64,000 bases of DNA from Arenicola marina (taxonomy: Eukaryota > Annelida > Polychaeta > Arenicolidae): the NCBI GenBank assembly GCA_964019135.1, contig OZ025256.1, positions 40,148,035 through 40,212,034 of the forward strand. Direction: 5' to 3'. Both the position numbers and the translations under genes were made by a program. Below the pieces are notes generated by a model. It was given only the letters and a program-made list of their open reading frames with translations. It was not told the DNA's origin and did not search any database. Position 1 is the stretch's first letter, and every line of letters begins with the position of its first letter. Shown here piece after piece: positions 45,106 to 57,111 of this stretch.

Positions 45106-48100
45106 TGGCTGTACGGAACACGGAATAGATACCCGGCTTGGGGATTGGGGCAACGCGCGATCGGCATAACTGTTAACAGCTTCCCACTGCAGGCTGGCAG
45201 GGTCGTGGGTGATGAAATATAACTCACTTCGAAATACGGACCACCGAAACACACAAACAGATAAAAGTTCTAACATATCCTCGGAACAGGGTGAAGGGGT
45301 GAGTGCACCTGGACCAAGCACACCCCTTTGAACAAGGCACCGTGGGGGACCCTGGTCAAAATGCAAAATAGACTCCCTGGCAACTCAATCATTATAACTA
45401 CAGCAAGTATTTTCCAGTCAGAAGGATAAACTAAAGACGGGATATGATCATAAATTACCTGGAAGAAGTCAATCAGGGGTTCTGTTCCCAACGACCTTGG
45501 TATGGTCGGCTTCGGACCCCACGTTATTTATCACAGTTTACAATCACTGAGCCAGTGACTGAGGCCCCAACATGCTGACGTCTTCCAGCGTCCCCCTGCC
45601 CCCTGCCTGCCCTTTGGCCGCTCGTTACCGGAACTCTCCGCAGAGTCCTCGGCCTTTTGTTGAGCGTACCACTTGGAATTAAGAATAAACACTCGGCCCG
45701 CCCTACCCACAGTAAACCCTCCCTCCCTCCCCTCGCCTCACGCGCTATACGCCCAGGTTGCGGCGGCACATCTGAGAGCCACTACCGCCCCCCCCCCCCA
45801 CCACCCATCCCACCCCAACACACACACATACACACTCATCTGAGTCGTGAGGAATGAGTGAGTCAGTCACTCGGTGCGTGGCGAGTACTCGCGAAAACCG
45901 CAAACAAACATTGCTGGGTATTATAGTAGGGGGCTTGGCTGCTGCTGGCTCGACCTGCGGCCAACCACTGGCGCTGGGACAGAGACACGAGTGGGTTTCC
46001 TCAAGTCATCTTGATAAGCCATCGCGATACGGGCGGCTGGAGGGTGTCGTAGGGTGGCGGGGGTGGCAGTGGTTGGGTGACGACCCAGCCCCGCCAGCCC
46101 TATGGGTCCAGCACCTAAGTAAGTACAGGGGAGGGACGGGTGTAGAGGTGTAGATTTACACCAGGACAAGACACCACAGCCCCCCCCCCCCCTCCCCCCC
46201 GGGCAACCCGCACCTATTGCTTGACAACCACCACGGGATATATGTGAGGGGGGGAGGAGGGGGGGAGGAGGAGGGAGAGGGGGGAGAGGGGGGGAGGGGG
46301 GGAGAGGGGGGGGGGGAGGGGGGGAGGAGAGGGGGGGAAGGAGTGGGGGGGAGAGGGGGGGAAGGGGGGGGGAGGAGAGGGAGGGGGGGAGGTCAATTGT
46401 CACCCACTAACCACCATCACGGGATCCCTGTAAGGGGGGAGGAGGGAGGGGGGGCAATGGTCAAACCACTGACTAACAACCACATATGTGAGCGGAGAGA
46501 GGGGGCGGGGCGGGAGGAGATAGAACGGCCCATAGATCTCTATTGACATGGCCTCCACTGACACCAGGTATCCACGGTGTCACAGAATGTCAACGCTTCT
46601 GGATATATATATACAATATACATGCAGGTGTCATCGGTGGGCCCAGAGAGCACAGGGTCGGTGGGAAGTCCCAACGAGAAAGACTTCCTAAGCTGGTGTC
46701 AAGTGGATCTTCAACTGTTGACACATCGCTTTTGAAAAGCAAACATGACTTCTTACCCGGAGGGGGCATCATTGACAGGCCATAGATACGCACTGGTCTG
46801 CCCCCCATGGTGACATCTCACTGAGGAACCTGTACCGGGTAGTGACAACCATGTCACTGGCTTTCATGTTGGAAAGGCCACCTACACCAACAATATACTG
46901 GTGCAGGTTTCGGGCAGGAGGGGGGGTGGGGGGTATGGCTTATTGTTTCTTGCACGTTGATTTCGCAATATTGTAGGATCGTATCGCGGTCAAATTATTT
47001 TTTTTGTTCAAAGAATCCCAGTTCCACTGAGGGTATGTGTTGCGTGTGTGTGGGGGGGGGGGGGTGAGGGAGCTCTGTCATTTCGCGTGGAACATGGAGA
47101 CGTATTCTACACCCCGGGCTCTCCAAAGGGACGATTTATGATAGCGAGTACTACACGTTCACGTTGTACTTCACGGCCGCCGTAGTTTTGTGACCGGAGC
47201 CGGGGTGCGCTGCCAAGTTGGCACATCCTCCGCCAGGCGGCGTCCCTGGTCCAGCAGATCTGTTACCGGAGCGTGTGTCTCCCGGTGTACAGTACGGCCT
47301 ACATGCCTGTCGTGCCAGTCACTGGCGGCGGTCATACACCCGCTGACGAGCGCTCGCACCCCCAACCAAACCCTGTCTGACCCCCTCCCGACCACATTTC
47401 GCCGCAGCCCCTCCCCTCCTACCACATACAGACCGTGGTCTATCGTGGGATCACATGTGAAATGACGGCCCTAATGGGCCTGCACCTAGGATGTCCTAAA
47501 CGCCCTAGAACCCACCCCACCCCTCATCACCTACTTCCAACAACTCAGTATGCCCCAGCCCCCCCCCCCCCCCCCCCCACTCCCACAACCTCCTTACTCG
47601 CCACCCCTAATTTCATCCCCCAGTCACCAGTTGTGTCAATATATAACCCGGGCCGTGTGAACACATAATTACCAGTCTCATGGGGTGAAATTGCTGTCCT
47701 TGGCTTGCATAAAACATCGCATTCACAGTAGGCAGTCGCACATTTCCTGTCTTCGGCGTGTTGTATACGGAGGGCCGCCGCAAATATTATATATGACAAT
47801 ATTTTGCTAAGAAGTAAGTCAATTCCGGGTTATCAGTCATCGTACTCGGGGACGGAAACCATGGGACTGGGCCAAACCATGTATATTCTAGCACTTACAC
47901 GGTTATCGTGGCTCCATAGGACTGGCATGCCCACCCCCCCCCCCCCCCCCCCAACTCCCACTAAAAATAAACCCACACACACACAGACCCACCACAACGG
48001 TTGCTCTGGTAGATGTGCACACCGCCAAAACATAAAAACATTCCATTTTCTCAATTAGCTGACACAGTTCTGATTCGCCAGTTTTTTCCCAACTGCGCCG

Positions 48101-48914
48101 TAACTGGTTTTTTTCTCAATGCGGCGCTCTAATTTGATTGTGGACCACGGACTCATTCAGTTACTTGTTCCATCGCAGTTAAGGTCGCCTTACGTGACCC
48201 CTCCCCCAACCCTAACTATATATGTTAAATATACAAGAGATTATCTACGCAGTCCGATTTCCGTGGCGGCATTGAATATACATGTACTATAAGAACATCC
48301 CTTCACATCTCTGTAATGCATGGCAGTGGAGGGGGGGGGGGGTGAGTAGTACCTCAGTATGGAGCCGCCCCCCCCCCCCCCGTGGGAGTGACAAGCACCA
48401 CATTAGCACCACGCACCCTGGCGCCACCCTCCACGCCAACGCCGCGCCACCCTTCACAGCCAGCCCAACCCGCCCGCCAGCCAGCAATCGCAAGGCATCT
48501 CCAGACAGTGCCACAATAACCCACAGGCTGCCGTCTGGCCCCCTCGTTCAAGTCGCTCCCGACAGCCTTCCTTCTGGCAAACAAGCCCAGCCTCCGCCCC
48601 CCCCACCCCCCCACCAGACAGGCCTCCATCAGGGCTTTGCAGAGCCACACTGCCGCGGCGAGGCACTAAGACCCCCGACCCACCTTCTCCACCATCCCAA
48701 CACTGACGGTCCCTTCTAGGGCTTAATTTTCCCCAATATGCCCTACCCCTTCCTTCCTTTTCATTCTCATACACGGTGACCCCACTTCTCTGCAAACCTC
48801 TGATTGGCCCGCTTTCATTCCAATGATAAATGGTCGCTGGAATTCATTACTTGGCCAGAGGAAATCGCCTTAGACGGCAGCCGCCACATCAACCAGCACA
48901 CCAACAGCCAGCCA
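45106..48914. other. Long intron stretch, no gene confirmed
   Basis: Unique sequence broken by homopolymer C or G runs (45789-45799, 46179-46190, 47050-47062, 47558-47578, 47933-47952, 48331-48341, 48369-48381) and a purine tract of GAGGGGGG repeats at 46238-46392. Two possible small exons (minus 45133-45186; plus 47185-47333) have plausible borders but no partner or domain. Confidence 0.5.
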
Positions 48915-49240
48915 CGATACAGCAACACCAGTGGCAGGTCCCACAGCAACAGACCCAGTGGCAGGTTTCACAGCAAAAACAGAACCAGTGGCAGGTTCAA
49001 CAGCAAAAACAGAACCAGTGGCAGGTTCCACAGCAGCAGCAACGGAACCAGTAACAGGTTCCACAGCCACAACAACGGAACTTGTAACAGGTTCCACAGC
49101 AGCAACAACAAAACCAGTAACAGGTTCCACAGCAGCAACAGAACCAGTAACAGGTTCCCCAGCAGCAGCAACAGAACCAGTAACAGGTTCTCCAGCAGCA
49201 ACAACGGAACCAGTAACAGGTTCCACAGCGATAGCAAGAA
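48915..49240. repeat. 27-bp minisatellite
   Basis: Units vary around AACCAGTAACAGGTTCCAC with AGCAGCAAC; the multiple-of-three period keeps frames open and gives false Gln- or Ser/Arg-rich proteins on both strands. Confidence 0.93.
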
Positions 49241-51699
49241 TGGCCGCAAGAATGAAGATACGCAGACACTGGCTTCTCTTATACCTTTGCCCTACAACTT
49301 GTCACCCCCATGTCGTCTCTTTACTAAACGGACACATGTCCGAATGACTCCATGTGTCGAAACACAGCAAACACTCTTGTAAAATGACCGACGAACACAC
49401 TGGAAAATGCCCGGGCGCGCGATCCATAGGACTCAAATGACCGCTTCCCTCCATTGCAACAACTACACAATCCCCAACATGCGAGAAGATAAAATGTTCC
49501 AATTCAATCGAGAGATCCCAAGCGATGTTTATTATTTCCTTTCGGCAGAGCAGATGTAGGGAATGGCATTATGTCTTTCGCGTATATTAAAAGCCATAAC
49601 GGAAGCGAACCGCAAATGGCTCCATGTGATTAATGGCTATTTATAAGGCGACTCCAATCGAAGCATTCCCCCAGCGATCGCTCCTCCAGAACCCCCTGAG
49701 ACAGAACACCGTCCCCGCCAGATGTTGTTGGCATAAAAAGCCGTGATCAATAAGAGACGATTATTTTACAAGAGAATTACCCCGTGAACAGAGATAAATA
49801 TATGTCGCATGCAGAGTGGAGGATCCATCCCGCGGACGACAAGCCTTTCCCATTTCTCGGCCAACGCAAAAGCGCATCCAGTTTGGCATCCCCGACTTCC
49901 GTTCTCATAACCAACTCCATTCCATTCCACGGCGGCTGCGAAATTAATGGGCTGTCCATCCGACCGTATTGTCACCCGTCCACCCCTGGCTTAGTCTGAT
50001 TCCCCCTCCACCCCCCGTCCCACGACACCCTCCAAGTCCTTCCCGCCACAGCCACACGGCGTGCTCGTAAACCGGGCCCTCCATGCCGACGCGACGCGAC
50101 AACTTGTATCCCGCCAATTCCCCTCGGGGACGCCCCCACTCGGCCCACCCAGACAAGGGGGCCGGGAGAGCAAAATGTCAGCCGGCACGCCGCGGGGATA
50201 CGGCCCGAAATGACATTACTCGTGGGCGCCACATGTGAAGAGAGACAGAGAGTGAGAGTGAGAGAGAGGCAGGGGAGGGGATGGAGTGAGTCACCGTGCG
50301 ACTCGTCAACGTCAGACTATGGGTTGGCTGGTCAGCAGGCAATGCCCGTCCAGCCTACCATTTACCTTCCCAGCCTATCTATCCCCACACCCCGGGTGGG
50401 GACAATGCCGCCATCCCATCCCCGCCTCTTGGTGGCGCTGACGACATGTAACTGCGGACAGCCCCGTGAGCCTGGCAAGCTTCTACAGGGTGTGGTGGTG
50501 GGCGGGCATTGGGGGGTATCTCCCGTAAATATCAGGCGTCAGACTGCCTCAGAGCAACTTGCCCCTCGCCACTGTTTACATCCATTGCCAGCAAACACCG
50601 CGTGGGCCAAAAAAACAATAGGTGTTAATAAGCACAACAGGACAAGCGTTCACGCTATTATAATATTTTTGTCCTGATCCCGAAGCCATTGCACATCGAT
50701 TGACACACTTATTATTCAACCACACAAAACAACGGAGACAGACAGGAATGAATCTTTCCAATCACGCTAACCAGTCATAATAATAAAAAGGCATTATGTT
50801 TTATCGCTTCCATTCTCAATACAGATTCTAGACTACACGGCAGCAGTCTGCGGGTTTAATACCCTTAGAATTGATATATATATGTCCTATATAGCAAGGA
50901 TTCCTTACTGGACCTTAGACGGTTATGCCTCAGAACAGAGACGGCGTGAACACTTCTGAAGTCAGTAAATAATAGATACATCCTTTCATTGATTACATCA
51001 TGTAGACAACAGTCTCCATCGTACCACTGGGACGTCAGGTTAGCGATCTGTCGCTGCCACCGCTAAAGCCACCCGACGGAAGCAGCCTACCGCAGTTTTG
51101 GGGGCGGATTTGGGAGGAAGGAGGGGCGTGCGGGGGGGGGGGGGGCGGGGAGGCGTCAGTGGGACAAGTTAGGAGAGCGGCGACAAGGGGGAAGACAAAG
51201 GCAGACCGCCAGCAATAAGCGCATCGTGGACCGTAATTGAATTACGTGCCGATCCCCAGTCAGGCTGGATCCGGGGCCCGGCGAGAGGAGGCGACCGGCA
51301 TAGTAATGGCGGTGGCGCTAACTGCAGCGCCCCCCGCCAGCAGGAGCCACCAGCGCGATAACCACCGGGAGACTCAATCCGCCCGCCAGCCGCCCGCCCG
51401 CTCGCCCGCCAAGCCCCGTGATCAACGCATTCGCCATTTTGCTCATGACCACCGTGGGTCCGTTTCTATATAATATGTATAATTATCCGGGGAGCTGTTT
51501 CCTGGGGAAATGTCAAAGAGTCATATTATCAGCCCCAGGCAGCGAGGAGGCTGGCCGCAGTGGGTGGGTGGGAGGGATGGGGGACCATTGGCCGACGCGT
51601 CCATTGGCCAAATGTGGTCCCATCAATAAACGTGTGCATTGACAGGACAATCCCTGCGCCTTTCAAACACGAGGTAACTTCTGCCCAATAAGTCTGTGG
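49241..51699. other. Intron or intergenic, no gene seen
   Basis: 49500-49960 is unusually free of simple repeats and of G/C-runs and contains homeodomain-like cores (TGATTAATGG, AAATTAATGG), so it could be a conserved noncoding block; this needs comparison. 51100-51440 is GC- and CpG-rich with a G-run at 51132-51145. No exon supported. Confidence 0.45.
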
Positions 51700-52877
51700 T
51701 CTCGTGGTGAGTCACGGTATATCCTGATTATACTTTAAGGGACACAAAATGAACATTGACATGAGGAATCTGAGGGATTTATGTCTAATGTAATCACAAG
51801 ACTATGTCATTTATCACACCACAACCTCCGTTGTGGTCAGTATAACAAGGATCAAATCTGGAACACAAAGAAAGCATGGCTTCACATATGTGAGAAGCGC
51901 TGAACACCATACCACCTATTAAATGCACCTTTTTCTTGTCAAAAATGTAAATGAGTTGCTCTTAATAAAATGACTCATCATTGATTTACTGTTTTAAGTG
52001 TGATACTGTTATCGAGATCAGTAATAATCAAAGGTACCAATAAATAATTAGACATTGGTTATAACCACTTGATAATTAGCAATTCAGTTATATCGAGTGA
52101 TAAAATTTCAGTTTAACAGGCTCACAGCACAGGTTAACCCCAATCATATACAAATTGTATACTGGACACTGCAAAGCCAACAGTAGGGGGTGATAATCTA
52201 ATAAGTGATTCCTATAGTTAATTTTTCAGCCTGCAGTTACAGGGTCTAACAAGAGAAATTAGTTCTTTGAGGTACATTAATAGTTTGCCATTATCATGCA
52301 ATAATATCTAGGAAGATTTAACAGGAGCATTGATGAAAATATAATAATACTAAACATTCTAATGTTGTTGGATATAATGCCTTAAGCCTGTGATGGATTT
52401 AGTTACAAAAAGTTTTTCTTAAATGAATGTAGTAGATCTCCTGTTTTGGAGAACTTTGTTGTCCAGGAGTACAACATCTTAGAATTTGAGAATCTAAATT
52501 TTGTCTAGGCAGTGTGAGAATGGGATGGAGCAGAATGTGCATCAGATTGAGTGGGTTACTCACTGTTAAAATTTTCACAAAGCTAAGTTTAGTATGTAAC
52601 ATTACTGGACAGGAAATTACACAGGGTGATTAAGTTTTAATACACAGACCACAATTTGTTTGTCTTATCTTGTCACTAACTGTCTTCTTTGAACATTTCC
52701 CTTTTCTTCTTCAGATTTGCAAACACCATACAGTATACCACGAGAAACAGTGATTATTTGATTAAAGGAGAACTAGATCACTCACAGAACATCAGACAAG
52801 TAATCAGTTACAATTTTTCTGAAGGCATTTCTTATTTATCCTTTACTTGGGATTAGGTAGGATGACTAGGCATCTGA
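51700..52877. other. AT-rich stretch
   Basis: Composition shifts to AT-rich with no G/C-runs, resembling the interior of the hAT-like insertion, but I could not find terminal repeats. No coding signal. Confidence 0.45.
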
Positions 52878-53063
52878 CAGGGAATATCCACATGATCCTG
52901 TCAGCAAATAATGTGAGTGTCAACAACAGCCTGTACTGACAGGGAATATCCACATGATCCTGTCAGCAAATAATGTGAGTGTCAACAACAGCCTGTATTG
53001 ACAGGGAATATCCACATGATCCTGTCAGCAAATAATGTGAGTGTCAACAACAGCCTGTATTGA
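52878..53063. repeat. 62-bp tandem repeat, three copies
   Basis: Each copy has TGACAGGGAATATCCACATG, ATCCTGTCAGCAAATAATG and GTCAACAACAGCCTGTAT; copies differ at a single C/T. Each unit contains the inverted pair TGACAGG/CCTGTCA. Confidence 0.95.
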
Positions 53064-53813
53064 CTTTAGTTATATTTTGTAACAGATTAACGTTACTACA
53101 TAGAATGAGGGGCTAAATCAGTCAGTGAACCATAATCAGAATAGCTTTCAGTTCTGGTCACATTGCTCATTCCTCATAAAGAGAACGTCCATCAGCCTCT
53201 CCACAGCAAACCAGCGACATCAGCTGTGATCTGTGACATCACACTGATGCACTGAGTTTTTTTATGTTGATTTTCAACCATGCACACACTGGCTTTAACA
53301 GAGCATATTTGACAATGGGAGAATAAGCAACCTACTAAGCTACAGTGAGCCATACCCACCTTTGGTTTAGTTCAGTGCATGGATTCAGATTAAAGCTTCA
53401 TAGTTTAGTATATTACACTAGTCCAGAACCCTACTCACATTCTATGGTTGCTTGCATATTCAACACACTTTGACCAATTCTGGGCATATTGTGTCGATGG
53501 GAGATGGAAGGGTAGAGCAGAACCATGTTCCAAAGGTAACCCCCTACTCTTTGTGAAGGACACAGGAACACCTAGGTGACCAAATTTGTTGATACTGGTT
53601 GCCTGGCTTAAAATGTGGTTGCCATACTTATCTCAGCTGGTGGCCAGCTCGATCAATGCACCTTATCTTAATCTCTCAGTTTGTGACTTCACCCTGTAAC
53701 CAACCAAGCCCCCAACTGGCTGCCCATGCCACCAGCAAAATAGGGTGTTTCGATATTTGCTGTGGATAGGCAATGCAGGTTGGGTGCAGAGGTACCTGCT
53801 GTGACCAGACTGT
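53064..53813. other. Spacer with an old SINE
   Basis: Apart from the diverged SINE listed separately, nothing recognised. Confidence 0.45.
53444..53590 (-). mobile_element. Old, diverged copy of the main SINE
   Basis: GCATATTCAACACACTTTGA, GTCGATGGGAGATGGAAGGG and GGTAACCCCCTACTCTTTG align in order with the family body with many substitutions. Same orientation as the others. Confidence 0.65.
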
Positions 53814-53821
53814 ATCCATTC
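53814..53821. repeat. 8-bp target-site duplication (left) of MULE
   Basis: ATCCATTC just outside the left inverted repeat; the same eight bases follow the right one at 56583-56590. Confidence 0.75.
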
Positions 53822-54323
53822 GGTGTGCTTCCAGTTGGACGACTTCCACTTGGACGACACCCCATTTTGGTACTTCCAGTTGGACGACTTCCAGTTAGAC
53901 GACATTATATATAAATACGTTTGGTATCGTGAAATAAGCAATTCATATCGATGCATCATGGTTAGTATGACTATTTGCGAGGTTTGCAGATAAAATTGGG
54001 ACAGTTTGAAGAATAGTAAAACCATTTTTTCGGCGTGTCGTCTAAGATTTAGCGTCACTCTGTTGTTGCCGACCGCCATTGCGTTGGCGTCGTGTTATTC
54101 TTAGAAAGAGGTGTGAACGACACCTGCACCCTTTGATGTTCAAGATGGAATATTTCACACCTCTTGAATTAAACCGTTGATACCTCCAGCTTGTATGTTA
54201 ATAATGTTTGATGTGGCTTGGGATTAACATAACGGAATACAATTGAGTTCTTATTGCACTTTTTACTGTACAAACACCACTGTTAAACATATATTTCAAT
54301 TGCGAAAACATATGTAGAACAAA
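53822..54323 (+). repeat. Left terminal inverted repeat of MULE
   Basis: Begins GGTGTGCTTCCAGTTGGACG and contains subterminal repeats of CCAGTTGGACGACTTCCA. It matches the complement of 56060-56582 through TTCACACCTCTTTCTAAGAA and on to AATTGCGAAAACATATGT. Confidence 0.92.
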
Positions 54324-54430
54324 TAACTGGGATATATCCAAATATGACACAAGTATATACTCTATACGGTTTTGAACATCAGTGGTATATTCACATGTGA
54401 CATAATTATACACTCTTACATATTATGTTC

Positions 54431-55831
54431 TTAATAATTGTGCACAATGTGCCGCACGTGACGAAGATAATCCTCGCTGTTGAGGTCTCCAGATGTGAAT
54501 CTGACGTTGAGCCGGTCCAGGCGGTCATCAATCTGCTGATATTTCAGGCGTCTGGACTCTGGGGCGACACCCAGCTGGGCGCGACGACTTGTCAGATTGG
54601 TGAGTGATTGTTCTTTCTTCAGGACGGTCAGTAGCTCGAAAATATTTGGATGACTTTTTTGGACGGCTGTGTTCAGTCTATGGTGCCATCCTTCTTGGTG
54701 GTTGTTCGTCCTTGTCTGTTGTTGATGGACATTTCACATAGAGAGAGGAAATGTGGAGGACAGCCATGTGTCTTTGTAATAGCGGAAGAGTGCGTTCAGT
54801 TGGGCATGTTCTTGGACGACTGGATACTCTTGTAGCATCCGGAATGACGTCCGGACGCTAACAACGGGAAAAAATGCCAGCGCCATTAGCATCCTGATGA
54901 CTTTACGGACGTGATTGTCCTCACGATAGGTGGATGTAAGACCAAGCTGCTGGACCTGACGCCATACCGCTTGCGTATGATGAAAGAAGCAGCCATTGTG
55001 GGTCGAGGTCGGAAAGTGCAAACGTAGCTCGGAGATCAAGGTACTTTTAAAGTCAGTCATAATACTCTCTGGGTTGAACACAAGGTCCAACTCTGCGATC
55101 TTCGTCTTTACAATTGTAAGCATCTTGTAGTAGGTCTCGCGGCTTCTGTCTGGTAAGAGACAGTACACCAAAGAGACAAAGTGTCCGTGAAAGATTCCGT
55201 GAATGGAATACAACTGCGCAAATTGGCGCGGTGCAGCTTTAAAAGTTCCATCCATGAAGACTTGGCTGCATTGTGATAGTACTTGTAAGTTATCTTCGGT
55301 GGCAAAAATGATTATGTCCGCATCGTGGTGAAGGACGAAGGGTTTGTCGTCGAGAGTCAAAGCCCATTGTCCTTCCAGCACAATGTCATCTCGACCTTGC
55401 GGTAATTGCGGCATTTGCTTCCTACGGGACCTATGCATCACAGTCTGACAGGCCTTGAAACTTGGCAGCAGCACATCGCCTTCTGTTTGCTCGGCTATAA
55501 ATTTGTTGAGCGGTGTAACCAAATCTTCTGCTGCTAGCTGACAGAGGTCAGACTTTGCGGCTGTGGACGCCAATATTTCTTCATCTGGAATATGGCTATG
55601 ATCCTTCGCGGAAAGCACATTCACACTACTGCCTTCGCCTGTAGTTAGCACTCGACCAGGGCATCCACGAAGAACACACCGCCAATGCTGCTTGTTTCCA
55701 CGAATACGATCTTTCTTATGGCGATAATCTTTGTACAGCAAATTCACCCCGCGATGCTTCTTCACAATAGTTGCAGTTGCTTCCTCCATAGTGAACATAT
55801 GGCGACAGAATGATGTCCATCTGATAAACAA
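54431..55831 (-). pseudogene. FLYWCH-MULE transposase, broken by one in-frame stop
   Basis: The frame from 55831 to 54431 covers 466 codons with a single internal TGA at 54736-54734. The N-terminal part (about residues 18-80) is a FLYWCH-type zinc-binding module (LLYKDYRHKKDRIRGNKQHW, CVLRGCPGRV, KDHSHIPDE). A MULE transposase core follows, with FMDGTFKAAP (~residue 192), the Asp in ESIMTDFKSTL and CFFHHTQAVWRQV (His-rich end of the core). The stop falls at a position followed in the same frame by NVHQQQTRTNNHQEGWHHRL, the conserved C-terminal TNN..EGWH block of these transposases; the remaining 100 codons end with TAA at 54433-54431. A TGG-to-TGA change is the simplest explanation, by inference. 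The rest of the frame is intact, so this is a freshly dead or read-through copy. A later Met (MFTMEE) could be the real start. Confidence 0.9.
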
Positions 55832-56059
55832 CCCCTAATATACTCTTTTAGGATGACGATGTGCTCAAGATGATGTGCTCAAGATTATGTATTCAGTAAG
55901 ATGCATCGATCCGCACAGGCATATCACAGACCAGGTCAACTGTTGACAATTGCAATCACAGAGCTCAATAAAGCAATGACATGGACATACGAAAATGATG
56001 TTGACAGTTGAGTGCAATTAGGAAAATACACTTCAAAGCTGGAGGTGTGAATTAGATAG

Positions 56060-56582
56060 ATTTGTTTGTGCCACATACGTTTTCACAATTGAAATATATG
56101 TTTATCAGTGGTCTTTGTCCAATAAAAAGTGCAATAAGAACTTAATTGTATTCTGTGTATGTTAATCAAAAGCCACATCAAACATTATTAACTTACAAGC
56201 TGGAGGTCTCAAGTGTGTAATTCAAGAGGTGTGAAAGCGGAAAGGCCGCCAATATTCCATCTTGGACATCAAAGGAGCAGGTGTCGTTCACACCTCTTTC
56301 TAAGAATAACACGACGCCAACGCAATGGCGGTCGGCCACAACACAGTGAAGCTAAATCGTAGACGACACGCCGAAAAAATGGTTGTACTATTGTTCAAAC
56401 TGTCCCAATTTTATCTGCAAACCTCTCAAATAGTCATACTAACCATGATGCATCGATATGAATTGCTTATTTCACGATACCTAACGTATTTATTTATAAT
56501 GTCATCTAACTGGAAGTCGTCCAACTAGAAGTACCAAATTGGGGTGTCGTCCAAGTGGAAGTCGTCCAACTGGAAGTATTCC
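56060..56582 (-). repeat. Right terminal inverted repeat of MULE
   Basis: Complement begins GGAATACTTCCAGTTGGACG. Has a 16-bp insertion (GCGGAAAGGCCGCCAA) absent from the left arm. Confidence 0.92.
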
Positions 56583-56590
56583 ATCCATTC
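56583..56590. repeat. 8-bp target-site duplication (right) of MULE
   Basis: ATCCATTC, identical to 53814-53821. Confidence 0.75.
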
Positions 56591-57111
56591 ATCCCTAAAA
56601 ACCGTTCAGTAGGGAAGGAGGGCGGTATAACTACATTCAATGCCAGGGCTGGTAAAATAGCACTGAACATACCTTGAACGGCACAGTACCGGCAAAAGTC
56701 GCCATACACAATCGGCAGCCAGCCACATTCAAAAAGCCACTGCCTTGTAAATATATATAAACAGCTGCGTATGAATGGGGTTTCTCTGTCCAGAAAATAC
56801 ATAAATATAATTTCTGAGGTATAAGTCACACTGGTGTATAAGTCATACACACCTATCTTGAGAAATATTTATACTTGAGCTGTATATAAGTTGCACCCTC
56901 GTTGTGATATTTGCCTGTGTTGAGGTGGGCATCGCTATACATGTACTTCCACAGTTTTGCCTTGCAGAAGCCAGACTTAATATCTGACATGTGCCACCAT
57001 TATTAACTATAGCCTACAGCTAGCCCCATGAGATGGCTTGTTATGGATTTTATATTGTTCTATGTCCATAACAGCCACACCAGAGGTCCCCATGTTTGGT
57101 CCCAATCACCA
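56591..57111. other. Spacer
   Basis: No gene recognised. From ~57020 a weaker extension of the neighbouring inverted repeat may begin (CTAGCCCC-GAGATGGC facing GCCATCAAACAGGGCTAGCC near 57848). Confidence 0.4.

Larger units (their letters stand above)
53822..56582 (-). mobile_element. Complete Mutator-like (MULE) DNA transposon, 2.76 kb
   Basis: Long terminal inverted repeats (53822-54323 and 56060-56582) enclose a FLYWCH/MULE transposase frame on the minus strand, and the whole is flanked by identical 8-bp direct repeats. TIRs of ~500 bp and 8-10-bp target duplications are characteristic of Mutator-like elements. The two TIRs differ by several percent plus a 16-bp insertion, so the insertion is not very recent. 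It lies in what would be the first intron of the minus-strand gene if the signal-peptide exon at 58821 belongs to it. Confidence 0.9.

Noticed and set aside
45133..45186. 54-nt minus exon (WEAVNSYADRALPQSPSR)
   Set aside because: Borders CCTGCAG and GTATCT are plausible and phase is 0-0, but it is too short to support without transcript data.
45921..46123. Minus exon ARIAMAYQDDLRKPTRVS
   Set aside because: Acceptor and donor possible, but phases 1-2 do not fit the gene and the upstream frame is low-complexity.
47185..47333. Plus exon with LRQAASLVQQICYRSVCLPVY
   Set aside because: Good codon composition, but no partner exon and all three plus frames are partly open.
48804..49382. Gln- or Ser/Arg-rich protein
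   Set aside because: 27-bp tandem repeat open on both strands; no exon borders.
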